26,362 nucleotides of DNA from Candidatus Aminicenantes bacterium UBA647 (GTDB taxonomy: Bacteria; Acidobacteriota; Aminicenantia; UBA2199). Under the pieces are notes generated by a model, which did not search any database, was not told the DNA's origin, and worked only from the letters and a program-made list of their open reading frames with translations. The stretch spans positions 1 through 26,362 of the forward strand of contig DBOL01000102.1 in assembly GCA_002299555.1 (NCBI GenBank), in the 5' to 3' direction. Each line of letters opens with the position of its first letter. The stretch's first letter is position 1. Below are positions 15,839 through 23,060 of this stretch, piece by piece. A program made the position numbers and the translations under genes.

Positions 15839-17105
15839 TGAGCTGGGAATAATTGAGCCTATCTTAAGGGCTCTGAAAGAAGAAAAATATGTTGAGCCTA
15901 CTTCGATCCAGGAGAAGGCCATTCCATTGATAATAAACAGGAGTGACGTTTTGGGAAGTGCTCAGACGGGGACTGGGAAAACCGCAGCTTTTGCAATTCC
16001 GATCCTTCAGCATCTTTTTCTGGCGCGTAAGAAGAGTAAAGGTGCACGTAAAATTAAATCTCTGGTTATTACCCCCACTCGCGAATTGGCAATTCAGATC
16101 GGGGAGAGCTTTACGACATACGGGAAATACACGTGGATAAAAAATACTGTTGTTTTTGGAGGTGTTACCCAGGGGAGACAGACAGATGCTCTCCGGAGAG
16201 GTGCAGACATTCTTGTTGCAACACCCGGAAGGCTGCTTGATCTTATGGAGCAGGGCTTCATTAAATTAAAGGATGTTGAATATTTTGTTCTCGATGAAGC
16301 AGACAGGATGCTTGATATGGGATTCATACATGATATCCGGAAAATAATCACAAAATTACCGGCTAAAAGGCAATCTTTGTTCTTTTCTGCAACAATGCCG
16401 GATAATATTGTAGAACTTTCAAGGAAAATATTAACAAACCCGAAAAAAGTGGATGTCAGTCCTATTTCATCTGCTGCTGAAACTGTACGTCATTTTCTTT
16501 ATTATACAAATAAACCAAGCAAAAAAGATTTACTTCTACATATCCTTAAGGATCAAAAGATAGATCAGGTGTTATTGTTTTCCAGAACAAAATATGGCGC
16601 AGACAGAATAGCTAGCAATCTTAAAAAACAAAAGATTAAAACAGCAGCCATTCATGGTGATAAAGCTCAGAACCAGAGACAAAAAGCGCTTTCTCGATTT
16701 AAGGCCGGAGAGGTCAGGGTATTGGTTGCAACAGATATTGCCGCCAGAGGTATCGACATTGAAAAATTAAAATATGTAATTAATTATGATATACCGAATG
16801 TAGCCGAAACTTATGTTCACAGGATAGGGAGATCCGGGAGGGCGGGAGAAGAGGGTAATGCCATATCCCTTTGTGAACCTGAAGAAAATGTTTATATAAA
16901 AGACATTGAAAAATTGATAAAACAGAAAATTGAGGTTGTAAAAGACAATCCTTTCCCCCAGACAGACAAACCTAGGAGCTCAGTAGAGAATAAGGAGTGG
17001 GAAAAGGAGAAACAAAGGAAAAAACAGGAATTTTTTGCTGCGAAGAAGAAGAAACAGAACACCCCGGAATCATCGAAAGGCTACAGGAAAAAAAGAAAAA
17101 ACTGA
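15828..17105 (+). CDS. DEAD-box ATP-dependent RNA helicase (RhlE-like)
   Basis: 425 residues with all core motifs: the Q-motif region FSELGI plus PTSIQ, motif I AQTGTGKT (45-52), PTRELA, TPGRLLD, DEAD (156-159), FFSAT, then in the second RecA domain ATDIAARGID and HRIGRSGRAG. The C-terminal tail of about 50 residues is lysine-rich and disordered, as in RhlE proteins that unwind structured RNA in ribosome assembly or RNA decay. ATG 15828 begins directly at the Q motif and an in-frame TAG at 15813-15815 rules out an upstream start. The transporter gene follows after 29 bases. Confidence 0.95.
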   Translation: MEFSELGIIEPILRALKEEKYVEPTSIQEKAIPLIINRSDVLGSAQTGTGKTAAFAIPILQHLFLARKKSKGARKIKSLVITPTRELAIQIGESFTTYGKYTWIKNTVVFGGVTQGRQTDALRRGADILVATPGRLLDLMEQGFIKLKDVEYFVLDEADRMLDMGFIHDIRKIITKLPAKRQSLFFSATMPDNIVELSRKILTNPKKVDVSPISSAAETVRHFLYYTNKPSKKDLLLHILKDQKIDQVLLFSRTKYGADRIASNLKKQKIKTAAIHGDKAQNQRQKALSRFKAGEVRVLVATDIAARGIDIEKLKYVINYDIPNVAETYVHRIGRSGRAGEEGNAISLCEPEENVYIKDIEKLIKQKIEVVKDNPFPQTDKPRSSVENKEWEKEKQRKKQEFFAAKKKKQNTPESSKGYRKKRKN

Positions 17106-17134
17106 AAATATTTGACGGGATAAGAAATATATAA

Positions 17135-18127
17135 GTGGCGAGCTTAACAAGATCATCATTCGGATTGGTTTTATGTATAATTATCGGGATAGCGGCATTG
17201 TTATTGTCCGCTTACATTCCTCTTGGGGCTATCACAATATCAATTCTTCTGGGTGTTGTTATTGGGAATATTATTAAGCCCGGGGAAATATTTGAAAAGG
17301 GAATTGCGATAAGTGGAAAATATATATTGTCAATCGCAATAGCATTGATGGGTGTTAATCTGGATTTTTTTATTTTAAAAGAACTTGGGTACAGATCTAT
17401 CCTGATAATCATTGCTGCACTGGTGGTAACAATATTTTCGTCCATTACTTTAGCCGGGATATTTAAATTTGACAGGAAATTTGCTCTTCTTCTTGGTATT
17501 GGCAATGGAATTTGCGGGAGCTCTGCAATTGCAGCAACTAAAGAGATAATCGGAGTAAATGAGCAGAAAGTGGGACTATCGATAACAATTGTAAATTTTT
17601 TAGGCACAATAGGCATTTTTTTAGTCCCGCTCATTGATATTCTTATTTTAAAATTTACAGACATAAATTCCGGTGTTCTTATCGGAAATACTTTGCAAGC
17701 TGTAGGTCATGTTGTTGCAGCTGGATTTTCTGTAAGTGAATTAGCAGGGCAAACTGCAATTATTGTAAAGATGACCAGGGTATTAATGTTAACACCGGTA
17801 GTTATTATCCTGATTTTTGTTTTTTTAAAAAGAGGCCCTGAAAAAGATTGTAGGGGTGGAGTAAAAAAGAATAATGTTCCAATATTTATTATCGGGTTCA
17901 TACTATTCTCTTTTATTCCCACTTTTAGATTATTACCTACGGAAAACATAATTATAATAAGCGAAATTAGTAAATACGCTCTTCTTATAGCGATGGCCGG
18001 AATTGGGCTGAGAATCACTTTTGTCAGCATATTAAGAGACGGGAGATCTGCATTGCTGATAGGGAGTATGGTATTTATCATACAAATAATTTTTACCGGC
18101 AGTATGATCTATATATTTTTACAATAA
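17135..18127 (+). CDS. YeiH/UPF0324-family putative anion exporter
   Basis: 330 residues with about 10 membrane segments. The segments MGVNLDFFIL and GNGICGSSAIAATKEIIG, together with GNTLQAVGHVVAAGF, are typical of the YeiH family (Pfam Cons_hypoth698), some members of which are annotated as sulfate exporters. It starts with GTG at 17135 and has only a weak upstream purine run, probably relying on readthrough transcription from the helicase gene. The transported ion cannot be determined from the sequence. Confidence 0.85.
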   Translation: MASLTRSSFGLVLCIIIGIAALLLSAYIPLGAITISILLGVVIGNIIKPGEIFEKGIAISGKYILSIAIALMGVNLDFFILKELGYRSILIIIAALVVTIFSSITLAGIFKFDRKFALLLGIGNGICGSSAIAATKEIIGVNEQKVGLSITIVNFLGTIGIFLVPLIDILILKFTDINSGVLIGNTLQAVGHVVAAGFSVSELAGQTAIIVKMTRVLMLTPVVIILIFVFLKRGPEKDCRGGVKKNNVPIFIIGFILFSFIPTFRLLPTENIIIISEISKYALLIAMAGIGLRITFVSILRDGRSALLIGSMVFIIQIIFTGSMIYIFLQ

Positions 18128-18173
18128 TTAATCAGGTCTGAATTTAAACAAACTGCTTCTACAGCCATACTTT

Positions 18174-18201
18174 TTTACATAGTTGTGAAGTAGATTATAG
18201 T
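18174..18201 (+). promoter_or_regulatory. Promoter for the ywbE-DUF3465 pair
   Basis: TTTACA (18174-18179), a 16-base spacer and TATAGT (18196-18201) lie in the 136-base gap after the YeiH-family gene, leaving a leader of about 55 bases. I see no terminator hairpin in this gap. Confidence 0.45.
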
Positions 18202-18263
18202 TTTGAGCTCTTACTCATAGGTTATCATACAGCTTTTGGTTTGAATCATGGTAATATAGCCGG

Positions 18264-18455
18264 ATGGATGGTAATAAAAGAGAGAATATCAAAGTGGGAT
18301 GTAAGGTTGCAATTGTATTGAAGCATGATCAGAGAAGCGGCAAACTGACAGAGGGTGTTGTAAAAAATATTCTCACAAAATCACTGTCTCACCCGCATGG
18401 GATAAAAGTCAGATTGAAAGACGGACAGGTGGGCCGGGTCAAACAGCTTTTGTAA
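18264..18455 (+). CDS. ywbE: YwbE family protein
   Basis: 63 residues, the full length of the YwbE/DUF2196 family. Recognisable family phrases are NIKVGCKVAIVLKHDQRSGK, GVVKNILTKS and the C-terminal HPHGIKVRLKDGQVGRVK. It is a small, basic, probably beta-rich KOW/SH3-like protein; the biochemical role is not established that I know of. ATG 18264 has only a weak upstream ribosome site. The DUF3465 gene starts 2 bases after its stop. Confidence 0.88.
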   Translation: MDGNKRENIKVGCKVAIVLKHDQRSGKLTEGVVKNILTKSLSHPHGIKVRLKDGQVGRVKQLL

Positions 18456-18457
18456 TA

Positions 18458-18901
18458 ATGAAATATATAAAGAATTTTTTTATTATAGTTTTGATCGGGA
18501 TAGCGTCCTATCTATATGTTCAAAATGACAGGAGTCCTGCTGATTCCCCTTCGACCCGGTCTGAAGTTACTAACCAGAGTGTTTTAAATGCTGTCCACAA
18601 ACGGCTAAAGGATGAACAGGTCAGCGGTTCAGGGAAGGTTAGCCGGATACTTAGCGACGACAACTATGGTGACAGGCATCAAAAATTTATCCTTAAGCTG
18701 GATTCGGGTCATACTGTATTAATTGCACACAATATTGATGTTGCCCCGAGAATAAAATTCTTGAAAAGAGGAGATATTGTGCAGTTTTATGGTGAATATG
18801 AGTGGAATCCAAAGGGTGGTGTTGTCCACTGGACCCATCATGACCCGAACGGACTCCATAAGGACGGCTGGCTAAAGCACAACAGCCGTGTTTACAAGTA
18901 G
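18458..18901 (+). CDS. DUF3465 domain protein, membrane-anchored or secreted
   Basis: 147 residues with an N-terminal hydrophobic segment (about residues 5-23) that should act as a signal sequence or anchor. The rest is a single DUF3465-like domain with GSGKVSRILSDDNYGDRHQ, LKLDSGHTVLIAHNID, GDIVQFYGEYEWNPKGGVVH and a histidine-rich WTHHDP. The domain resembles small OB-like beta barrels and its function is unknown. It starts two bases after ywbE and has no ribosome site, indicating coupling. Its 3' end faces the TlpA-like gene with 8 bases between. Confidence 0.82.
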   Translation: MKYIKNFFIIVLIGIASYLYVQNDRSPADSPSTRSEVTNQSVLNAVHKRLKDEQVSGSGKVSRILSDDNYGDRHQKFILKLDSGHTVLIAHNIDVAPRIKFLKRGDIVQFYGEYEWNPKGGVVHWTHHDPNGLHKDGWLKHNSRVYK

Positions 18902-18909
18902 GATGTTAT

Positions 18910-19800
18910 CTAAAGCAGTTTTTCGATAGCCTGTTTCAATTTGTGTTCATCCCGGAGATGGATTCCGAAATCTCTTAAGATTCCTTTTCTGTCAATTATC
19001 CAATATGAGGGGATTAGATTAACTTTATAATACCTTGCAATATCATCAGCCCAGGCTTTACCTGAATAGATCATTTTCCACTTTATTTGTTCTTTGGAAA
19101 TATATTTTTCTACCAGTTCTTTTTTCTTGTCCAGGCTGATCCCTATGATCTCAAAATTTCGATTTTTATACTTTTTGTAAAGTTCTTTAATATGAGGGAT
19201 CCCTTTGATGCAGGGAGGACACCAGGTTGCCCAGAAATCAATCAATACAACTTTTCCTTTAAGGCCGGAGAGGGAGATTTTTTCTCCTGAAATTAAAGTA
19301 GTAGTGAAATTCTTTGCAGGTTTCCCTATACCTATCACGGTTTTTATTCTTTTAATAATTAAATCAAAGCGTTTGTCTTTTTTCAGTGATTCATATTCTT
19401 TATCGTAAAGAGCGCTATATGACAAAAGACCCTGGTTAACAGCTTTATCAAGCCATTTGAACGCCTCTTCGTTGTTTTTTAGTTTCAGACATATTGATAC
19501 GATCTCCATACATCTCCAGGGGGATTTCCGGGGATTAATATTGTAAGATTTTATAATTACATCAAGCGCTTCTTTATTCCGGTTCAATTTAAGCAGAATC
19601 TTAACTTTTGCACCCAGCAGTTTTACTGATGAGCCGTTCTTTAGAGTTATCTGGTCAAGTAGTTCTAATGCTTTTGTATATTCCTTTTGTCCGCTCAGTT
19701 TATTAACATCCTCCAGGGTGTTGTCTTTTTCAGCTGAAAAAGAAGAATTGAAGAGAAGTAATATGGCCAGGATAGTGATTGTTAATACTTTTGTTCTCAT
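18910..19800 (-). CDS. Periplasmic TlpA/ResA-like thioredoxin with N-terminal TPR-like region
   Basis: 296 residues. A signal peptide (MRTKV, hydrophobic core, cleavage near SFSA-EKD) exports the protein. Residues of about 28-155 form TPR-like helices (AKVKILLKLNRNKEALDV, EEAFKWLDKAV). From about 158 a thioredoxin domain of the TlpA/ResA/AhpC-TSA type follows, with VVLIDFWATWCPPCIKG (CPPC at 194-197) and the cis-proline P264 in NLIPSYWIID. It should reduce or exchange disulfides on exported proteins. ATG 19800 has AGGAAGG upstream. The TPR fusion may bind the client protein. Confidence 0.88.
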   Translation of the reverse strand: MRTKVLTITILAILLLFNSSFSAEKDNTLEDVNKLSGQKEYTKALELLDQITLKNGSSVKLLGAKVKILLKLNRNKEALDVIIKSYNINPRKSPWRCMEIVSICLKLKNNEEAFKWLDKAVNQGLLSYSALYDKEYESLKKDKRFDLIIKRIKTVIGIGKPAKNFTTTLISGEKISLSGLKGKVVLIDFWATWCPPCIKGIPHIKELYKKYKNRNFEIIGISLDKKKELVEKYISKEQIKWKMIYSGKAWADDIARYYKVNLIPSYWIIDRKGILRDFGIHLRDEHKLKQAIEKLL

Positions 19801-19834
19801 TTTTGCCTTCCTGTTAAAAGATATTTAATTGGAA

Positions 19835-19864
19835 ATTATATGCTGAACCGGACTTATTATGCAA
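19835..19864 (-). promoter_or_regulatory. Promoter for the TlpA-like gene
   Basis: On the minus strand TTGCAT (19859-19864) is followed after 18 bases by a perfect TATAAT (19835-19840), leaving 34 bases to the ATG. It is divergent from the purM promoter, whose -35 lies about 30 bases away. Confidence 0.5.
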
Positions 19865-19895
19865 TCATATTAATGCCAAAAGAGCTGCAACAATA

Positions 19896-19924
19896 TTGAC
19901 AATTACAGGAATTGAAATTAAAAT
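19896..19924 (+). promoter_or_regulatory. Promoter module copy D, purM
   Basis: TTGACA (19896-19901), a 17-base spacer with GG at 7-8 and TGAAA at 12-16, and TAAAAT (19919-19924), with 33 bases to the purM ATG. I see no PurR-like palindrome and no purine riboswitch in the short leader. Confidence 0.7.
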
Positions 19925-19957
19925 CTGCTTTGGGAATATCATTAAAGGAAAATTCAA

Positions 19958-20977
19958 ATGAGCGAAGATCTGTATAAGAAAGCCGGTGTTAATATTGACA
20001 AAGGTAACAAGGCTGTCGAAGAGATCAGAAAAATGGCCGGAAAGTATGGAGTGAAAGAGATCGGAAAGTTCAGTGGATTTTACCCACTGAAAGCAGGGCT
20101 TAAAAATCCGGTCCTTGTATCATCAGCTGATGGGGTCGGGACTAAACTTAAGATCGCATTTAAGACCGGAATTAATAATACGATCGGGAAAGACCTGGTG
20201 AACCATTGTGTTAACGACATCCTTGTTTATGGAGCAAAACCCCTGTTCTTCCTTGATTATATTGCGACTGGCGAGGTTGACCCCGATGTAATAAAGGAGA
20301 TCGTTACCGGACTTCTTGACGGATGTGTGGACAATAATTTTATACTGCTGGGTGGAGAAACTGCTGAGATGCCCGGGTTTTATCAGAAAAACGAATATGA
20401 TGTTGCAGGGTTTATAGTCGGGATAGTTGATAAGGATAAAATAATTGATGGAAGCAGGATCAAAGATGGAGATCTTTTAATTGGATTACCCTCCACCGGG
20501 CTCCATACAAACGGTTATTCTCTTGCAAGGCATATAGTATTTGAGAAACTGAAATTGTCTGTAAACAGCAAAGTTAAAGAACTTAAGAGAACGATCGGCG
20601 AAGAACTTCTTGAAACGCATAGATCTTATCTTGAACCTGTAATGGAATTAATGAAAAAGAACCTGATAAAGGGGATGGTCCATGTAACCGGCGGAGGATT
20701 TACGGACAATATCCCAAGAACCCTTCCGGATGGTCTTGGAGTGAGAATTGAGAGGACCTGGAAAGTGCCCGATATTTTTAACTTTCTTATTGAAAAGGGG
20801 AAAGTAAAGAAATCAGAGCAATACAGGGTTTTTAATATGGGGATCGGAATGATCCTTGTAATAGCCAGAGAAGATCTTTCTAAAACGGAAAACATCCTTA
20901 AATCTATAAAAGAAAAATATTATTTGATAGGACAGGTAAATAAGCACAAAAAAGGGGAAAGGGTTTCAATTATTTAG
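19958..20977 (+). CDS. purM: Phosphoribosylformylglycinamidine cyclo-ligase (AIR synthetase)
   Basis: 339 residues, the normal PurM length. The enzyme closes the imidazole ring of FGAM with ATP to give AIR in de novo purine synthesis. Family signatures are intact: SSADGVGTKLKIA near 55-67, NDILVYGAKPLFFLDYIA, LLGGETAEMPGFY, STGLHTNGYSLAR and HVTGGGFTDNIPR. ATG 19958 has AAAGGA upstream. It is not in a pur cluster here; the next gene encodes a ThiS-like sulfur carrier. Confidence 0.97.
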   Translation: MSEDLYKKAGVNIDKGNKAVEEIRKMAGKYGVKEIGKFSGFYPLKAGLKNPVLVSSADGVGTKLKIAFKTGINNTIGKDLVNHCVNDILVYGAKPLFFLDYIATGEVDPDVIKEIVTGLLDGCVDNNFILLGGETAEMPGFYQKNEYDVAGFIVGIVDKDKIIDGSRIKDGDLLIGLPSTGLHTNGYSLARHIVFEKLKLSVNSKVKELKRTIGEELLETHRSYLEPVMELMKKNLIKGMVHVTGGGFTDNIPRTLPDGLGVRIERTWKVPDIFNFLIEKGKVKKSEQYRVFNMGIGMILVIAREDLSKTENILKSIKEKYYLIGQVNKHKKGERVSII

Positions 20978-20983
20978 TGAGTG

Positions 20984-21193
20984 ATGATGAAGATATTATT
21001 AAACAACAGGGAAGAGCTCTTTAAAGATCATACTGAGATCAGCGTGGAGGAGTTATTAAAGTTGAAGAACTTCACATTTCCTATGATAATTGTCAAAATA
21101 AATGGAAAATTGATAAAAAGGCCGGAATACTCTGATTCAATAATTAAAAGTGGTGATAATGTTGCCGCTGTTCACCTTATAAGCGGTGGATAG
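20984..21193 (+). CDS. ThiS/MoaD-like sulfur carrier protein
   Basis: A 68-70 residue beta-grasp-type protein ending in Gly-Gly, the feature needed for adenylation and thiocarboxylation. LLNNREELFKDHTEISVEEL followed by a C-terminal GDNVAAVHLISGG fits the ThiS pattern (an N-terminal beta hairpin and a terminal DxVxxxxxxxGG). Three consecutive starts are possible (GTG 20981, ATG 20984, ATG 20987); I take the first ATG, 6 bases after the purM stop, and assume coupling. No ThiF, ThiG or MoeB partner is in the window, so whether it serves thiazole, tRNA thiolation or another pathway cannot be told. Confidence 0.72.
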   Translation: MMKILLNNREELFKDHTEISVEELLKLKNFTFPMIIVKINGKLIKRPEYSDSIIKSGDNVAAVHLISGG

Positions 21194-21194
21194 G

Positions 21195-22535
21195 TCAGCT
21201 AATAAAGAATAAAAATATATCCATCACATTGGTCCCTGTTGGTCCAGTAAATATCAATTGATCTGATTTTTTAAAATAATTGTATGAATCATTATTCTTA
21301 AGATAGCCGGAAATAATATCATTCGGGTCAGTCCCGGAAGATCTGAAAGTATTTTCATCAATCCAGGCTCCTGCTGCATCTGTTATTCCGTCCCGGCCAT
21401 CAGTGCCTGCTCCGGCAATTAAATAAGGTGTTGATATCTCTTTAAGTTCAGGGAGAAGTAATAGAAGAAACTCCTGGATCCTCCCTCCTTTACCTGAGCC
21501 TGATACTTTTATTGTAAATTCTCCTCCGGCAAGTAACAGGAGCCCTCCTTCTGTGGTTTTGCAATTTTTTAACCTTTTCCGTATCAATTCTCCATAACGT
21601 TTTGCTGCACTTCGAACATCACCCGTTTCATCTGATCTCACTATCTCTGACCTGAACCCCAATTCTTCAGCTCTCGCTTTTGCGGCATTAAGTGCAATGA
21701 TGTTCTCTCCGATAACAAATGTTATGTTTTTGCTTAATATCGGATCATCTGGTTCCGGCGTGTCGACAATATCTCCTGCAGCACCTTTTTTAAGATATTC
21801 GGAAATAGTTTTGCTCACTTTTTGTATAAGCGAATATTTGTTGAGAATATCGACAGCATCCTGAAATGTAGACATATCTCCATAAAACGGGCCCGAACCA
21901 ATAACTCCCGGATCAGATCCCGGGACATCGGACATTATAAGTGAAATGATCTTTGCCGGGCAGATCATCTTAGCTAAAAGGCCGCCTTTTATTGTTGACA
22001 AGTGTTTTCTGATGCAATTGATCTCCTGTATAGATGCTCCTGACCTTATCAACAAGTGGTTTATTCCGGAAATGTCGTTAATCCCGATCCCTGCCGGAGG
22101 CGAGACTATCATTGAAGAGCTGCCCCCAGTCACTAGTGTTATAACCAGGTCTTTCTTGTTAATATTACTGACAAAATCTTTCAACTCTTCAGCCGCACGG
22201 AGACTGTTTTCACCGGGGACAGGATGATCTCCTTTAAATGAAAATATCTTTTCTGAATCTGGCTTGAAATTTTCACCTGAAATAATTATTCCTTTTGATA
22301 TGTTTTCACCCAGTATTTCCATCAGTCCTTTATACAGACCGGGAGCACCTTTCCCTATTCCGATCATGTAGATCTTCTCAAATTCAGAGAGATCAAAATA
22401 ATGTTCTCTTATTTTCAGAGTGTTATTGTGGATGCTAACGTGTTTAGTTATTAGAATTGCAGGGTTGACTGCATCAAGTGCAGAGTCAAGGACAGATCTG
22501 TAGCTTTCTCTAAACCTTTGAGATAGTGATATCAT
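21195..22535 (-). CDS. Glycerate 2-kinase (GckA/TtuD-type, MOFRL family)
   Basis: 446 residues, typical for this family. An N-terminal DUF4147 domain carries LVTGGSSSMIVSPP, CIRKHLSTIKGGLLA and IMSDVPGSDPGVIGSGPF; the C-terminal MOFRL domain carries GGEFTIKVSGSGKGGRIQEF and AGTDGRDGITDAAGA. The enzyme phosphorylates D-glycerate to 2-phosphoglycerate, linking glycerate or serine breakdown to glycolysis. It overlaps the end of the dcd gene by 26 bases and is the last gene of that operon. ATG 22535 has no strong ribosome site, so coupling is likely. The two stop codons of this gene and the ThiS-like gene are one base apart. Confidence 0.92.
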   Translation of the reverse strand: MISLSQRFRESYRSVLDSALDAVNPAILITKHVSIHNNTLKIREHYFDLSEFEKIYMIGIGKGAPGLYKGLMEILGENISKGIIISGENFKPDSEKIFSFKGDHPVPGENSLRAAEELKDFVSNINKKDLVITLVTGGSSSMIVSPPAGIGINDISGINHLLIRSGASIQEINCIRKHLSTIKGGLLAKMICPAKIISLIMSDVPGSDPGVIGSGPFYGDMSTFQDAVDILNKYSLIQKVSKTISEYLKKGAAGDIVDTPEPDDPILSKNITFVIGENIIALNAAKARAEELGFRSEIVRSDETGDVRSAAKRYGELIRKRLKNCKTTEGGLLLLAGGEFTIKVSGSGKGGRIQEFLLLLLPELKEISTPYLIAGAGTDGRDGITDAAGAWIDENTFRSSGTDPNDIISGYLKNNDSYNYFKKSDQLIFTGPTGTNVMDIFLFFIS

Positions 22536-23058
22536 TCTGCTTGTTATATTTACCTTTCAGGTCGCTATATGAGTATAGAGGCGGAAGATCGCTTTCGAAG
22601 AAGACTATTTGTGCGATTCCCTGAAGCGGATGCAGTTTGACTCTGTTACCGGATACATTGGATATTGAGATCGTTAAAAACCCCTCCCATTCCGGTTCTA
22701 TCGGAGTTACATTTATAAGAATTCCTGCTCTTGCATAGGTTGATTTCCCGAATACCAGGCCGAGTATTTTCTTTGGTATTTTTATATATTCAAGGCTTTT
22801 TCCTAATATATATGAGTTGGCAGCAATCTCGATTGTATTCCCCGAAAGCGCTTCATAATCATCGTCTTTAGTGGTATAGGGGTCGATGCTGATATTTGCA
22901 GCTTTGATCTTTTTGTAGTCTTTGGATAGTCTCAGGTCATATCCGTATGGGCCCAAACCGTAGGAAATGGTATTCTCTCTTTCGGAGTGGTCGACAAATG
23001 GGGCTATCAGAGAATGTTCTTCAGCATATTCCTTTATCCAGGAGGATGACTTAAGCAT
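22510..23058 (-). CDS. dcd: dCTP deaminase homologue (Dcd) lacking the usual catalytic glutamate
   Basis: 182 residues. It matches the Dcd branch with ISYGLGPYGYDLRLS, FGKSTYARAGILINVTP (105-119), EPEWEGF and GIAQIVFFESD. Dcd makes dUTP from dCTP in dTTP supply. In the family the strand after the WEG motif carries the general base glutamate (E138 in E. coli, in the context VLEF; VTLEFSN in KSTYAR-type relatives). Here the aligned segment reads LTISISN, with serine 131 at that position; the codon is TCA, confirmed in the bases. The other binding residues (S106, R110) are kept. Either activity is lost or changed, or E125 substitutes. It starts 2 bases after the unknown gene upstream. Confidence 0.85.
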   Translation of the reverse strand: MLKSSSWIKEYAEEHSLIAPFVDHSERENTISYGLGPYGYDLRLSKDYKKIKAANISIDPYTTKDDDYEALSGNTIEIAANSYILGKSLEYIKIPKKILGLVFGKSTYARAGILINVTPIEPEWEGFLTISISNVSGNRVKLHPLQGIAQIVFFESDLPPLYSYSDLKGKYNKQNDITISKV

Positions 23059-23060
23059 TT

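Noticed and set aside
17212..18081. Long antisense frames (150 and 124 codons) on the minus strand opposite the YeiH-family gene
   Set aside because: They mirror a hydrophobic, codon-biased gene with clear family motifs on the plus strand and have no ribosome sites or recognisable domains.
18238..18262. GGTTTGAATC resembling a tRNA T-loop before ywbE
   Set aside because: The flanking bases do not pair as a T stem, and no anticodon arm, D arm or acceptor stem can be built around it.
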